DNA from: Pseudomonas sp. MRSN 12121
GTDB taxonomy: Bacteria; Pseudomonadota; Gammaproteobacteria; Pseudomonadales; Pseudomonadaceae
Direction of reading: 5' to 3'
NCBI RefSeq assembly: GCF_000931465.1
Contig: NZ_CP010892.1
Span: forward strand, 1,054,001-1,118,000
DNA length: 64,000 nucleotides
Position numbers and translations under genes: made by a program. The notes beneath the pieces were generated by a model. The model ran no database searches. It was given only the letters and a program-made list of their open reading frames with translations, and was not told where the DNA came from. Below, one piece after another: positions 11,819 to 24,269 of this stretch (within the stretch, counting starts at the first letter, position 1; each line of letters starts with the position of its first letter).

Positions 11819-12615
11819 TGCGCAAAGTATCTTTATTGGAGCGGATTCGCCTGTTCGGTCACTCGGGCATCGATGTGCTCGCGGTGCTCGGACGTTCGAG
11901 CCTGATGCTGTTTCATGTGCTGTTCGGCCGCAGCCAGGCCGGCGGCGGCTTTGGCCTGCTGGTCAAGCAGTTGCATTCGGTGGGCGTGATGTCCCTGGTG
12001 ATCATCGTGGTCTCCGGGGTGTTCATCGGCATGGTGCTGGCGCTGCAGGGCTTCAACATCCTGTCCAGCTACGGTTCGGAGCAGGCGGTGGGGCAGATGG
12101 TCGCCCTGACCTTGCTGCGTGAACTGGGGCCGGTGGTCACGGCGCTGCTCTTCGCTGGTCGGGCCGGCTCGGCGCTGACCGCGGAAATCGGCAACATGAA
12201 GGCTACCGAGCAGCTCTCCAGCCTGGAGATGATCGGTGTCGACCCGCTCAAGTACATTGTCGCGCCACGCCTGTGGGCCGGCTTCATTTCCCTGCCGTTG
12301 CTGGCGATGATTTTCAGCGTGGTGGGTATCTGGGGCGGCTCGTGGGTGGCCGTCGACTGGCTGGGAGTCTATGACGGCTCCTACTGGTCGAACATGCAAA
12401 ACAGCGTGACGTTCAGCGACGATGTGCTCAATGGCATCATCAAGAGCATCGTCTTCGCTTTTGTCGTGACCTGGATCGCCGTATTCCAAGGCTATGACTG
12501 CGAGCCCACTTCAGAGGGGATCAGTCGTGCCACTACCAAGACCGTTGTGTACGCCTCGTTGGCCGTACTCGGCCTGGACTTTATTCTGACCGCCTTGATG
12601 TTTGGAGATTTCTGA
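11818..12615 (+). CDS. mlaE: Mla permease MlaE
   Basis: A 265-residue polytopic inner-membrane permease with about five to six hydrophobic segments and the family segment [20 protein letters not shown] near the middle. It forms the membrane dimer of the MlaFEDB complex. It shares one base with mlaF upstream and one with mlaD downstream. Confidence 0.96.
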   Translation: MRKVSLLERIRLFGHSGIDVLAVLGRSSLMLFHVLFGRSQAGGGFGLLVKQLHSVGVMSLVIIVVSGVFIGMVLALQGFNILSSYGSEQAVGQMVALTLLRELGPVVTALLFAGRAGSALTAEIGNMKATEQLSSLEMIGVDPLKYIVAPRLWAGFISLPLLAMIFSVVGIWGGSWVAVDWLGVYDGSYWSNMQNSVTFSDDVLNGIIKSIVFAFVVTWIAVFQGYDCEPTSEGISRATTKTVVYASLAVLGLDFILTALMFGDF

Positions 12616-13082
12616 TGCAAAACCGCACCCTGGAAATCGGTGTCGGCCTTTTCTTGCTGGCTGGCATCCTGGCTTTGTTGTTGCTCGCCTTGCGGGTCAG
12701 TGGCTTGTCCCCGACCTCGAACACCGACACTTATAAACTTTATGCCTACTTCGACAATATCGCCGGTTTGACTGTCAGAGCTAAGGTGACCATGGCCGGT
12801 GTGACCATCGGCAAGGTCACGGCTATCGATCTGGACCGCGACAGTTTCACCGGTCGGGTCACGCTGCAGCTGGAAAAGCGCGTAGATAATCTGCCGACTG
12901 ACTCCACTGCATCTATCCTGACTGCTGGCCTGCTCGGCGAGAAATACATTGGTATCAGCGTCGGCGGGGAAGACTCGTTGCTCAAGGATGGTGGAACCAT
13001 CCACGACACCCAGTCTTCACTGGTGCTTGAGGACCTGATCGGTAAGTTCCTGCTCAATACCGTTAGCAAAGACGCCAAATGA
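12615..13082 (+). CDS. mlaD: Mla MCE-domain protein MlaD
   Basis: A 155-residue inner-membrane-anchored protein with one N-terminal transmembrane helix (about residues 7-27) and a single MCE domain containing DNIAGLTVRAKVTMAGVTIG. MlaD hexamers form the lipid channel on the periplasmic face of MlaFEDB. The length is that of the short single-MCE class. Confidence 0.96.
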   Translation: MQNRTLEIGVGLFLLAGILALLLLALRVSGLSPTSNTDTYKLYAYFDNIAGLTVRAKVTMAGVTIGKVTAIDLDRDSFTGRVTLQLEKRVDNLPTDSTASILTAGLLGEKYIGISVGGEDSLLKDGGTIHDTQSSLVLEDLIGKFLLNTVSKDAK

Positions 13083-13092
13083 GGGCTTTTTC

Positions 13093-13746
13093 ATGATCTC
13101 TACCTTGCGACGTAGCCTGCTGGTACTCCTGGCGGCGTTGCCGCTGATGGCTAACGCCGTGGCGGCGCCGTCCGCTCATGATCTGGTACAGGACACCACC
13201 AGCCGCTTGCTGGCCGACTTGTCTGCCAACAAAGAGAAATACAAGCAGGATCCGCAGGATTTCTATGCGGCGCTGAACAGCATCGTTGGCCCGGTCGTGG
13301 ATGCCGAGGGCATTTCCAAGAGCATCATGACGGTCAAGTACTCGCGCAAGGCCACCCCGCAGCAAATGCGCACCTTTGAAGAGAACTTCAAGAGAGGCCT
13401 GTTCCAGTTCTATGGCAACGCCCTGCTGGAGTACAACAACCAGGGTATCGTCGTCGATCCTGCCCGAGACGAATCGGGCGATCGCACCAGTGTCGGCATG
13501 ACCGTCAAGGGTAATAATGGCGCGGTCTATCCAGTGTCCTACACGCTGGAGAAGATCAATGGCGAGTGGAAACTGCGCAACGTGATCATCAATGGCATCA
13601 ACATCGGCAAACTGTTCCGTGACCAGTTCGCCGACGCCATGCAGCGCAACGGCAACGACCTGGACAAGACCATCAACAACTGGGCCGGTGAAGTGGCCAA
13701 GGCGAAGGCCGCGACCGAAAACGCTTCAGAGAAGGCCGGGCAATGA
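13093..13746 (+). CDS. mlaC: Mla periplasmic phospholipid-binding protein MlaC
   Basis: A 217-residue periplasmic carrier with a signal peptide (about residues 1-25, ending near VAAPS) and the MlaC/Ttg2D fold (YSRKATPQQMRTFEENFKRGL). It shuttles phospholipid between the outer-membrane MlaA complex and MlaFEDB. The last four bases overlap the mlaB start. In P. putida the same operon is known as ttg2, first linked to toluene tolerance. Confidence 0.95.
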   Translation: MISTLRRSLLVLLAALPLMANAVAAPSAHDLVQDTTSRLLADLSANKEKYKQDPQDFYAALNSIVGPVVDAEGISKSIMTVKYSRKATPQQMRTFEENFKRGLFQFYGNALLEYNNQGIVVDPARDESGDRTSVGMTVKGNNGAVYPVSYTLEKINGEWKLRNVIINGINIGKLFRDQFADAMQRNGNDLDKTINNWAGEVAKAKAATENASEKAGQ

Positions 13747-14048
13747 GCGAGTCGGCTGTCCGTCTGGGGCAAACCGGCGAATTGTTGATCAGCGGTGTGC
13801 TGGATTACCGCACTGGCCCGGGCCTGCGCAAGCAGGGCCAGGCCCTGATCGCGTCCAGCAAGGCCGCCGCGCTGGTGCTTGACTGTTCGGCGGTAGAGAA
13901 GTCCAGCAGCGTCGGTTTGTCGTTGCTGCTGGCCTTCATGCGCGATGCCGCGGCAGCCGGCAAGGCGGTCAGCATCCGCGCATTGCCCGAAGACATGCGC
14001 GAAATCGCCGAGGTTTCCGGCCTGACCGAGCTGCTGGCGCATCCTTGA
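13743..14048 (+). CDS. mlaB: Mla STAS-domain protein MlaB
   Basis: A 101-residue cytosolic STAS-domain protein that stabilises MlaF in the transporter. The STAS segment VLDCSAVEKSSSVGLSLLLAF, with the Ser-Ser-Ser helix start, is visible. It overlaps mlaC by four bases (ATGA) and ends the operon; a hairpin follows. Confidence 0.92.
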   Translation: MSESAVRLGQTGELLISGVLDYRTGPGLRKQGQALIASSKAAALVLDCSAVEKSSSVGLSLLLAFMRDAAAAGKAVSIRALPEDMREIAEVSGLTELLAHP

Positions 14049-14064
14049 CCGTTCATTGACAAGC

Positions 14065-14118
14065 AAGCCCCCCGTCAGAGTCCTGCTATTGCGGGGTTCG
14101 CAGGCGCGGGGCTTTTTT
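14065..14118 (+). terminator. intrinsic terminator after mlaB
   Basis: AAGCCCC at 14065-14071 pairs with GGGGCTT at 14108-14114 and runs into six Ts. The loop is long (36 bases), and an alternative inner pairing is possible. It separates mlaB from ibaG. Confidence 0.6.
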
Positions 14119-14164
14119 GTATGATGTCCGACCCGCGCGCACAGGGCGCCGATTGAGGTTGAGC

Positions 14165-15704
<1,540 letters not shown>

Positions 15705-15713
15705 TTTGCGGGA

Positions 15714-15800
15714 TGGGCACAAGGAGGTGCCCCAAGGTTTCGTTCCAAGTCGAGCCTGGTTCAGGCTCGATGCGTGCCCGGCGCCGTTTGTGTCCGGGCA
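15714..15800 (+). promoter_or_regulatory. three consecutive hairpins in the murA-hisG gap
   Basis: The 127-base gap packs three short perfect stems: 15715-15720 with 15727-15732 (6 bp), 15750-15758 with 15762-15770 (9 bp, GTT loop), and 15775-15781 with 15794-15800 (7 bp). No T-tract follows any of them. They may be an mRNA leader of hisG or attenuate read-through from murA; nothing like a His-rich leader peptide is seen. Confidence 0.45.
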
Positions 15801-15831
15801 TGAGTATCCTGATTAAGGACTTACGTTTCCC

Positions 15832-16467
15832 ATGTTGACCATCGCACTGTCCAAGGGCCGCATCCTTGATGACACCCTGCCGCTTCTGGCTGAAGCCGGC
15901 ATCGTGCCTACCGAGAATCCGGACAAGAGCCGCAAGCTGATCATCCCCACGACCCAGGCCGACGTGCGCTTGCTGATCGTGCGCGCCACCGACGTGCCGA
16001 CCTATGTCGAACATGGGGCCGCCGACCTCGGCGTGGCGGGTAAAGATGTGCTGATGGAATACGGCGGCCAGGGGCTGTACGAGCCGCTGGACCTGCAGAT
16101 CGCCCAGTGCAAGCTGATGACCGCTGGCGCCATCGGTGCGGCGGAGCCCAAGGGGCGGCTGCGTGTGGCCACCAAGTTCGTCAATGTGGCCAAGCGTTAC
16201 TACGCCGAGCAGGGGCGCCAGGTCGACATCATCAAGCTGTACGGCTCCATGGAGCTGGCACCGCTGATCGGCCTGGCGGACAAGATCATCGACGTGGTCG
16301 ATACCGGCAATACCCTGCGGGCCAACGGCCTGGAGCCCCAGGAGCTGATTTCCATGATCAGCTCCCGCCTGGTGGTCAACAAGGCCTCCATGAAAATGCA
16401 GCACGCCCGCATCCAGGCCCTGATCGACACCCTGCGCAAGGCAGTGGAGTCGCGACACCGCGGTTGA
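15832..16467 (+). CDS. hisG: ATP phosphoribosyltransferase, short form
   Basis: Condenses ATP and PRPP in the first step of histidine synthesis. At 211 residues this is the short catalytic form that lacks the C-terminal regulatory domain and needs HisZ, which is not encoded in the window. The PRPP-binding segment [13 protein letters not shown] is present. The start follows three hairpins in the murA-hisG gap. Confidence 0.97.
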   Translation: MLTIALSKGRILDDTLPLLAEAGIVPTENPDKSRKLIIPTTQADVRLLIVRATDVPTYVEHGAADLGVAGKDVLMEYGGQGLYEPLDLQIAQCKLMTAGAIGAAEPKGRLRVATKFVNVAKRYYAEQGRQVDIIKLYGSMELAPLIGLADKIIDVVDTGNTLRANGLEPQELISMISSRLVVNKASMKMQHARIQALIDTLRKAVESRHRG

Positions 16468-16590
16468 CCCACTTGCGCGGCATCAGCCGCGCCCGTCTAT
16501 CCGTGTCATAGCCAATTTTCTCAGGTGCCCGCGCGAATGGACTGGTAGCTTAGGGCGCCTGAGCATTAGCCATTCAATGAGGCCCTCGCT

Positions 16591-17919
16591 ATGACCGCTC
16601 CCACTGCAATTCGCCGACTCAACGCTGCTGACCCGGATTTCGCGCATCATCTGGATCATCTGCTGAGCTGGGAAAGTGTGTCTGACGACTCGGTCAACCA
16701 GCGGGTGCTGGACATCATCAAGGCCGTGCGCGAGCGCGGCGACGCGGCGCTGGTGGAGTTCACCCAGCGTTTCGACGGCCTGCAAGTGGCGTCGATGGCG
16801 GACCTGATCCTGCCGCGCGAGCGCCTGGAGCTGGCCCTGACCCGGATTACCGTGGCCCAGCGCGAAGCCCTGGAAAAGGCCGCGGCGCGGGTGCGCAGCT
16901 ATCACGAAAAACAGAAACAGGACTCCTGGAGCTACACCGAGGCCGACGGCACGGTGCTGGGCCAGAAAGTCACGCCGCTGGATCGCGCCGGCCTGTATGT
17001 GCCCGGTGGCAAGGCGTCCTATCCATCTTCGGTATTGATGAACGCCATCCCCGCGAAAGTGGCGGGTGTTGCCGAGGTGGTGATGGTCGTGCCGACCCCG
17101 CGTGGCGAAGTGAATGAGCTGGTGCTGGCCGCTGCCTGCATCGCCGGCGTCGACCGGGTGTTCACCATCGGTGGTGCCCAGGCCGTGGCCGCCCTGGCTT
17201 ATGGCACCGAGAGCGTGCCGCAAGTGGACAAGGTGGTCGGCCCGGGCAACATCTATGTGGCGACCGCCAAGCGTCACGTGTTCGGCCAAGTGGGCATCGA
17301 CATGATCGCCGGTCCTTCGGAGATCCTGGTGGTGTGCGACGGCCAGACCGACCCGGACTGGATCGCCATGGACCTGTTTTCCCAGGCCGAGCATGACGAA
17401 GACGCCCAGGCGATCCTGGTCAGCCCGGACGCCGCGTTCCTCGACCAGGTCGCGGCCAGCATCGCCAAGCTGCTGCCGACCATGGAGCGTGCGGAAATCA
17501 TCAACACCTCGATCAATGGCCGCGGCGCCCTGATCCAGGTACGCGACATGCAGCAAGCCATCGAAGTGGCCAACCGCATCGCCCCGGAACACCTCGAGCT
17601 GTCGGTCGCCGATCCGCAGGCCTGGCTGCCGCAGATCCGCCATGCCGGCGCGATCTTCATGGGCCGCCACACCTCCGAGGCCCTGGGCGACTACTGCGCG
17701 GGGCCGAACCACGTATTGCCGACTTCCGGCACGGCGCGTTTCTCCTCGCCGCTGGGGGTGTATGACTTCCAGAAACGTTCGTCGATCATTTTCTGCTCGG
17801 AGCAGGGCGCTTCCGACCTGGGCAAGACCGCTTCGGTGCTGGCCCGGGGCGAGTCGCTGAGCGCCCACGCCCGCAGTGCTGAATACCGGATCATCGCTGA
17901 CCAGGAACAGGGGCAATAA
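16591..17919 (+). CDS. hisD: histidinol dehydrogenase
   Basis: Oxidises L-histidinol to L-histidine in the final steps of the pathway, using NAD and zinc. The 442-residue protein carries [15 protein letters not shown] and [10 protein letters not shown], core segments of the family. It lies 123 bases after hisG and two bases before hisC. Confidence 0.97.
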   Translation: MTAPTAIRRLNAADPDFAHHLDHLLSWESVSDDSVNQRVLDIIKAVRERGDAALVEFTQRFDGLQVASMADLILPRERLELALTRITVAQREALEKAAARVRSYHEKQKQDSWSYTEADGTVLGQKVTPLDRAGLYVPGGKASYPSSVLMNAIPAKVAGVAEVVMVVPTPRGEVNELVLAAACIAGVDRVFTIGGAQAVAALAYGTESVPQVDKVVGPGNIYVATAKRHVFGQVGIDMIAGPSEILVVCDGQTDPDWIAMDLFSQAEHDEDAQAILVSPDAAFLDQVAASIAKLLPTMERAEIINTSINGRGALIQVRDMQQAIEVANRIAPEHLELSVADPQAWLPQIRHAGAIFMGRHTSEALGDYCAGPNHVLPTSGTARFSSPLGVYDFQKRSSIIFCSEQGASDLGKTASVLARGESLSAHARSAEYRIIADQEQGQ

Positions 17920-17921
17920 GC

Positions 17922-18974
17922 ATGAGTAAATTCTGGAGTCCATTCGTCAAGGACCTGGTGCCCTACGTGCCGGGCGAACAGCCGAAGCTGACCAGGCTGG
18001 TCAAGCTCAACACCAACGAGAACCCCTACGGTCCGTCGCCCAAGGCCCTGGCCGCGATGCAGGCCGAGCTGAACGACAACCTGCGCCTGTATCCGGACCC
18101 CAACAGCGACCTGCTCAAGCAGGCGGTGGCCTCGTATTACGGGGTGCAGAGCAACCAGGTGTTCCTCGGCAACGGTTCCGACGAAGTGCTGGCGCATATC
18201 TTCCATGGCTTGCTGCAGCACGACCAGCCGCTGCTGTTCCCGGACATCAGCTACAGCTTCTACCCGGTCTATTGCGGCCTGTATGGCATTGACTTCGAAG
18301 CGGTGCCGCTGGACGCGCAGTTCCAGATCCGTCCGGCCGACTATGCCCGGCCGAATGGCGGGATCATCTTTCCCAACCCGAATGCGCCGACCGGTTGCCT
18401 GCTGGCCCTGGAGGCCGTCGAGCAGATCCTCGAGGCCAGCCCGGATTCGGTGGTGGTGGTCGACGAGGCGTACATCGACTTCGGCGGCCAGACCGCCATC
18501 AGCCTGGTGGATCGCTACCCGAACCTGCTGGTGACCCAGACCCTGTCCAAGTCCCGTTCGCTGGCCGGCCTGCGGGTCGGCCTGGCGGTGGGGCACCCGG
18601 ACCTGATCGAGGCGTTGGAGCGGATCAAGAACAGCTTCAACTCCTATCCGCTGGATCGCCTGGCGATCGTCGGTGCGGCGGCTGCCTTTGAAGACCGCGA
18701 GTACTTCGAGAAGACGTGCCGGCTGGTGATCGACAGCCGTGAGAAGGTGATCGCGCAATTGACGGCCAAGGGCTTCGAGGTTTTGCCATCGGCCGCCAAC
18801 TTCATCTTTGCCCGCCACCCGCAACATGACGCGGCGGGCCTGGCGGCCAAGCTGCGGGAGCAAGGGGTGATTGTCCGGCACTTCAAGCAGGAGCGGATTG
18901 CCCAGTTCCTGCGGATCAGCATCGGCACGCCGGAGCAGAACCAGGCCCTGATCGACGGCCTGGGCGAGCTGTAA
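17922..18974 (+). CDS. hisC: histidinol-phosphate aminotransferase
   Basis: A 350-residue PLP-dependent aminotransferase making histidinol phosphate from imidazole-acetol phosphate. The PLP lysine is Lys210 in [14 protein letters not shown], with the family segments [11 protein letters not shown] near the N-terminus and [10 protein letters not shown] at about 177-186. It follows hisD by two bases, and its P. aeruginosa counterpart in this cluster is hisC1. Confidence 0.96.
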   Translation: MSKFWSPFVKDLVPYVPGEQPKLTRLVKLNTNENPYGPSPKALAAMQAELNDNLRLYPDPNSDLLKQAVASYYGVQSNQVFLGNGSDEVLAHIFHGLLQHDQPLLFPDISYSFYPVYCGLYGIDFEAVPLDAQFQIRPADYARPNGGIIFPNPNAPTGCLLALEAVEQILEASPDSVVVVDEAYIDFGGQTAISLVDRYPNLLVTQTLSKSRSLAGLRVGLAVGHPDLIEALERIKNSFNSYPLDRLAIVGAAAAFEDREYFEKTCRLVIDSREKVIAQLTAKGFEVLPSAANFIFARHPQHDAAGLAAKLREQGVIVRHFKQERIAQFLRISIGTPEQNQALIDGLGEL

Positions 18975-18982
18975 GCTCCAGT

Positions 18983-19020
18983 GCGGGCCAGCCTGCTCCT
19001 ACGGGAACAGGTTGGCCCGC
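18983..19020. terminator. REP-like hairpin between hisC and algW
   Basis: An imperfect inverted repeat (18983-18995 with 19008-19020, one G-T wobble) around GCTCCTACGG lies between the two convergent stops. Its sequence resembles the REP elements elsewhere in the window and it may end both transcripts. Confidence 0.5.
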
Positions 19021-19027
19021 GCTGCCG

Positions 19028-20182
<1,155 letters not shown>

Positions 20183-20284
20183 TGAGCAGATCCTGAGAGG
20201 TTGCAGGCCGTTCGGGACAGCCCATAATGTCGCGCATTATACGAGGCCGCGCGCGCCTCTGAACGGGATATTTAGGAGTCTTTT

Positions 20285-21043
20285 ATGGCTGTTGCCCTGA
20301 GCACTCTGGTAGAGGAAGCGGACCGCTACCTGGGCAGTTCGCGAATCGCCGATTACTGCCCCAATGGCCTGCAGGTCGAAGGCCGGCCACAGGTGATGCG
20401 TATCGTCAGCGGCGTCACCGCCAGCCAGGCGCTGCTCGATGCCGCGGTGGAAGCCAATGCCGACCTGGTGCTGGTGCACCACGGCTATTTCTGGAAAGGC
20501 GAGAATCCCTGCATCACTGGCATGAAGCAGCGCCGGCTGAAAACCCTGCTCAAGCACGACATCAGCCTGCTGGCCTACCACCTGCCGCTGGACTTGCATG
20601 CGGATGTCGGCAACAACGTGCAACTGGCCCGGCAACTGGACATCACCGTGGAAGGCCCGCTGGACCCGGACAACCTGAAAATCGTCGGGCTGGTCGGTTC
20701 CCTGGCCGAGCCCATGACCGCCCGCGACTTTGCCCGCAAGGTCCAGGAGACGATGGGTCGCGAGCCCCTGGTCGTCGAAGGCAGCAAGATGATCCGGCGG
20801 GTTGGCTGGTGCACCGGCGGCGGCCAGGGCTACATCGACCAGGCGGTACAGGCCGGTGTCGACCTGTACCTGAGCGGCGAGGCCTCGGAGCAGACCTTCC
20901 ACAGCGCCCGGGAAAACGACATCAGCTTCATCGCCGCGGGGCACCACGCCACCGAGCGTTACGGGGTGCAGGCTTTGGGGGATTACCTGGCCCGCCGCTT
21001 CGCCCTCGAGCATTTGTTCATCGACTGCCCGAACCCTATATAA
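20285..21043 (+). CDS. Nif3-like dinuclear metal centre protein
   Basis: A 252-residue member of the Nif3/YbgI family, hexameric proteins with a two-metal site. The metal-site segments LVLVHHGYFW near residue 62 and ISFIAAGHHATERYG near 217 contain the expected His and Glu. The family is often labelled GTP cyclohydrolase I type 2, but its physiological role is unsettled. The gene is divergent from algW across 102 bases. Confidence 0.9.
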   Translation: MAVALSTLVEEADRYLGSSRIADYCPNGLQVEGRPQVMRIVSGVTASQALLDAAVEANADLVLVHHGYFWKGENPCITGMKQRRLKTLLKHDISLLAYHLPLDLHADVGNNVQLARQLDITVEGPLDPDNLKIVGLVGSLAEPMTARDFARKVQETMGREPLVVEGSKMIRRVGWCTGGGQGYIDQAVQAGVDLYLSGEASEQTFHSARENDISFIAAGHHATERYGVQALGDYLARRFALEHLFIDCPNPI

Positions 21044-21171
21044 AGCCTTGTCCAAACCCGCCGCCGCAGGGGGCGGCAGGGCTCGCCGGGCCTGCAGGTG
21101 CCTGCTTGCCGCGCGGTCGTTCGCAACCTGTGGCGGCGGCTGCAAAGGCCGCCTGAGGCAACGAACGGGCG

Positions 21172-21187
21172 GGTATATTCATATACC
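21172..21187. promoter_or_regulatory. perfect palindrome upstream of cysD
   Basis: GGTATAT-TC-ATATACC is a perfect inverted repeat with 7-bp arms, 107 bases before the cysD start. A TGTGCTAGCAT element at about 21226-21236 could be an extended -10. A CysB-controlled promoter would be expected here, but CysB sites are degenerate and I cannot assign the palindrome to it. Confidence 0.35.
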
Positions 21188-21291
21188 GTTTCGATCTAGC
21201 CGGCTTCCTGATTAGAAGGGGTCGCTGTGCTAGCATGCCCCGCTCGAACACGGCCCGCAGGCCGTCCATAAGAAAGCTTTCGTGAGTAGCC

Positions 21292-22209
21292 ATGGTCGAC
21301 AAACTGACGCATCTGAAACAGCTGGAGGCGGAAAGCATCCACATCATCCGCGAGGTGGCCGCCGAGTTCGACAACCCGGTGATGCTGTACTCCATCGGTA
21401 AAGACTCCGCCGTGATGCTGCACCTGGCGCGCAAGGCGTTCTTCCCCGGCAAGCTGCCGTTTCCGGTGATGCACGTCGACACCCAGTGGAAATTCCAGGA
21501 GATGTACAAGTTCCGTGATCGCATGGTCGAGGACCTGGGCCTGGAACTGATCACCCACGTCAATCCGGACGGCGTCGCGCAGGGCATCAACCCCTTCACC
21601 CACGGCAGTGCCAAGCACACCGACATCATGAAGACCGAGGGCCTCAAGCAGGCGCTGGACAAGCATGGTTTCGACGCGGCGTTCGGCGGTGCCCGGCGTG
21701 ACGAAGAAAAGTCCCGCGCCAAGGAGCGCGTGTATTCCTTCCGCGACAGCAAGCATCGCTGGGATCCGAAGAACCAGCGCCCCGAGCTGTGGAACGTCTA
21801 CAACGGCAAGGTCAACAAGGGCGAGTCGATTCGCGTCTTCCCGCTGTCGAACTGGACCGAGCTGGACATCTGGCAATACATCTACCTCGAAGGCATCCCG
21901 ATCGTGCCGCTGTACTTCGCCGCCGAGCGTGAAGTGATCGAGAAGAACGGCACCCTGATCATGATCGACGACGAGCGCATCCTCGAGCACCTCTCCGACG
22001 AGGAGAAGGCACGCATCGTCAAGAAGAAAGTGCGTTTCCGTACCCTTGGCTGCTACCCGTTGACGGGCGCGGTGGAGTCCGAGGCCGAGAGCCTGACGGA
22101 CATCATTCAGGAAATGCTCCTGACGCGAACTTCCGAGCGCCAGGGCCGGGTCATCGACCACGATGGCGCCGGTTCCATGGAAGACAAGAAACGCCAGGGC
22201 TATTTCTAA
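21292..22209 (+). CDS. cysD: sulfate adenylyltransferase subunit 2
   Basis: A 305-residue PP-loop ATP pyrophosphatase subunit of ATP sulfurylase. The PP-loop-type motif [11 protein letters not shown] lies near residues 34-44, and the C-terminus contains the conserved [24 protein letters not shown] region. With CysN it makes adenosine 5'-phosphosulfate from sulfate and ATP. It is 12 bases before cysNC. Confidence 0.98.
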   Translation: MVDKLTHLKQLEAESIHIIREVAAEFDNPVMLYSIGKDSAVMLHLARKAFFPGKLPFPVMHVDTQWKFQEMYKFRDRMVEDLGLELITHVNPDGVAQGINPFTHGSAKHTDIMKTEGLKQALDKHGFDAAFGGARRDEEKSRAKERVYSFRDSKHRWDPKNQRPELWNVYNGKVNKGESIRVFPLSNWTELDIWQYIYLEGIPIVPLYFAAEREVIEKNGTLIMIDDERILEHLSDEEKARIVKKKVRFRTLGCYPLTGAVESEAESLTDIIQEMLLTRTSERQGRVIDHDGAGSMEDKKRQGYF

Positions 22210-22221
22210 GTAGGGTCTAAC

Positions 22222-24120
22222 ATGTCGCATCAATCCGAATTGATCAGCGAGGACATCCTCGCCTACCTGGCCCAGCACGAACGCAAGGAACTGTTGCGCT
22301 TCCTGACCTGCGGTAACGTCGACGACGGCAAGAGCACCCTGATCGGGCGCCTGCTGCACGACTCGAAGATGATCTACGAAGACCATCTGGAAGCCATTAC
22401 CCGCGACTCGAAAAAAGTCGGTACCACCGGCGACGATATCGACCTGGCATTGCTGGTCGACGGCCTGCAGGCCGAGCGCGAGCAGGGCATCACCATCGAT
22501 GTCGCCTATCGCTACTTCTCCACCGCCAAGCGCAAATTCATCATTGCCGACACCCCCGGCCATGAGCAGTACACCCGCAACATGGCCACCGGCGCCTCCA
22601 CCTGCGACCTGGCGATCATCCTGGTGGATGCCCGCTACGGCGTGCAGACCCAGACCCGTCGCCACAGCTTCATCGCCTCTCTGCTGGGCATCAAGCACAT
22701 CGTCGTGGCCATCAACAAGATGGACCTCAAGGACTTCGACCAGGGCGTGTTCGAGTCGATCAAGGCCGACTACCTGAAGTTCGCCGAGGGTTTGAAGATG
22801 AAGCCTTCGAGCCTGCACTTCGTGCCGATGTCGGCCCTCAAGGGCGACAACGTGGTGAACAAGTCCGAGCGTTCGCCGTGGTACACCGGCCAGTCGCTGA
22901 TGGAAATCCTCGAGACCGTGGAAGTGGCGGGCGACCGCAACTTCACCGACTTGCGCTTCCCGGTGCAGTACGTGAACCGTCCGAACCTCAACTTCCGTGG
23001 TTTTGCCGGCACCCTGGCCAGCGGCATCGTGCACAAGGGCGACGAAGTCGTGGTGCTGCCGTCGGGCAAGAGCAGCCGGGTGAAGTCCATCGTCACCTTC
23101 GAAGGCGAGCTGGAACACGCAGGCCCAGGCCAGGCCGTGACCCTGACCATGGAAGACGAGATCGACATCTCCCGCGGCGACCTGCTGGTGCATGCCGACA
23201 ATGTGCCGCCGGTGACCGACAGCTTCGAAGCCATGCTGGTATGGATGGCCGAAGAGCCGATGCTGCCGGGCAAGAAATACGACATCAAGCGCGCCACCAG
23301 CTACGTGCCGGGCTCCATCGCCAGCATCGTGCACAAGGTCGATGTGAACACCCTCGAAGAAGGGGCGGCCAGTGCCTTGCAATTGAACGAGATCGGCAAG
23401 GTCAAGATCGCTCTCGACGCGCCGATCGCCCTCGACGGTTACGACAGCAACCGCACCACCGGTGCCTTCATCGTCATCGACCGGTTGACCAACGGCACCG
23501 TCGGCGCCGGCATGATCGTCGCGCAGCCTGTGGCCCATGGCAGCGCCACTCACCATGGCAAGCTGGCCCATGTCGCCACCGAGGAGCGTACCCAGCGCTT
23601 CGGCCAGCAACCGGCCACCGTGCTGTTCAGCGGCCTGTCCGGCGCCGGCAAGAGCACCCTGGCCTATGCGGTCGAACGCAAGCTGTTCGACATGGGCCGC
23701 GCGGTGTTCGTCCTGGACGGCCAGAACCTGCGTCACGACCTGAACAAGGGGCTGCCGCAGGATCGCGCCGGGCGTACCGAGAACTGGCGTCGTGCCGCGC
23801 ACGTGGCGCGTCAGTTCAACGAAGCCGGCCTGCTGACCCTGGCGGCCTTCGTCGCCCCGAGCGCCGAAGGGCGCGAACAGGCCCGGGACCTGATCGGCAA
23901 GGAGCGTCTGTTGACGGTCTATGTCCAGGCGTCGCCGGCCGCCTGCGCCGAGCGCGATCCGCAAGGCCTGTACGCTGCCGGCGGGGATAACATCCCGGGC
24001 GAGTCCTTCCCGTACGACGTGCCGCTGGATGCCGATCTGGTGATCGATACCCAGTCCGTGTCGCTGGAGGAGGGCGTCAAGCAAGTGCTGGAACTGCTGC
24101 GCAAGCGCGGCGCGATCTAA
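22222..24120 (+). CDS. cysNC: bifunctional sulfate adenylyltransferase subunit 1 / APS kinase
   Basis: A 632-residue fusion. The N-terminal part is an EF-Tu-like GTPase, CysN, with G1 GNVDDGKST at residues 31-39, G3 DTPGHEQY and G4 NKMD, which couples GTP hydrolysis to sulfate activation. The C-terminal 170 residues are APS kinase, CysC, with P-loop GLSGAGKST at about 472-480, making PAPS. The fusion is common in pseudomonads. A strong terminator follows. Confidence 0.97.
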   Translation: MSHQSELISEDILAYLAQHERKELLRFLTCGNVDDGKSTLIGRLLHDSKMIYEDHLEAITRDSKKVGTTGDDIDLALLVDGLQAEREQGITIDVAYRYFSTAKRKFIIADTPGHEQYTRNMATGASTCDLAIILVDARYGVQTQTRRHSFIASLLGIKHIVVAINKMDLKDFDQGVFESIKADYLKFAEGLKMKPSSLHFVPMSALKGDNVVNKSERSPWYTGQSLMEILETVEVAGDRNFTDLRFPVQYVNRPNLNFRGFAGTLASGIVHKGDEVVVLPSGKSSRVKSIVTFEGELEHAGPGQAVTLTMEDEIDISRGDLLVHADNVPPVTDSFEAMLVWMAEEPMLPGKKYDIKRATSYVPGSIASIVHKVDVNTLEEGAASALQLNEIGKVKIALDAPIALDGYDSNRTTGAFIVIDRLTNGTVGAGMIVAQPVAHGSATHHGKLAHVATEERTQRFGQQPATVLFSGLSGAGKSTLAYAVERKLFDMGRAVFVLDGQNLRHDLNKGLPQDRAGRTENWRRAAHVARQFNEAGLLTLAAFVAPSAEGREQARDLIGKERLLTVYVQASPAACAERDPQGLYAAGGDNIPGESFPYDVPLDADLVIDTQSVSLEEGVKQVLELLRKRGAI

Positions 24121-24137
24121 GCCTTAGCGGTCCATGG

Positions 24138-24173
24138 AAAAGCCCGCCGTCGAGCGATCGACGGCGGGCTTTT
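24138..24173 (+). terminator. intrinsic terminator after cysNC
   Basis: A perfect 16-bp stem (24138-24153 with 24158-24173) with a GCGA loop, flanked by A4 and T4, so it can act in both directions. It lies 18 bases after the cysNC stop. Confidence 0.85.
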
Positions 24174-24190
24174 TCGTGGCCTCCAGATTG

Positions 24191-24261
24191 TCATCGCGGG
24201 CAAGCCTCGCTCCTACAGAAAATACGTTTGCCTCTGTAGGAGCGAGGCTTGCCCGCGATGA
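24191..24261. repeat. REP inverted pair
   Basis: Two 29-base arms, 24191-24219 and 24233-24261, are exact reverse complements around a 13-base spacer. The arm combines GCGGGCAAGCC and GCTCCTAC, the REP/BIME theme of fluorescent pseudomonads that recurs at 30083, 60753 and 62333. It lies between the convergent cysNC and acyltransferase genes. Confidence 0.85.
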
Positions 24262-24269
24262 GCGCTCCG

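Noticed and set aside
21196..24084. Long minus-strand open frame opposite cysD-cysNC
   Set aside because: Antisense shadow of two certain genes, with no ribosome site or domain.
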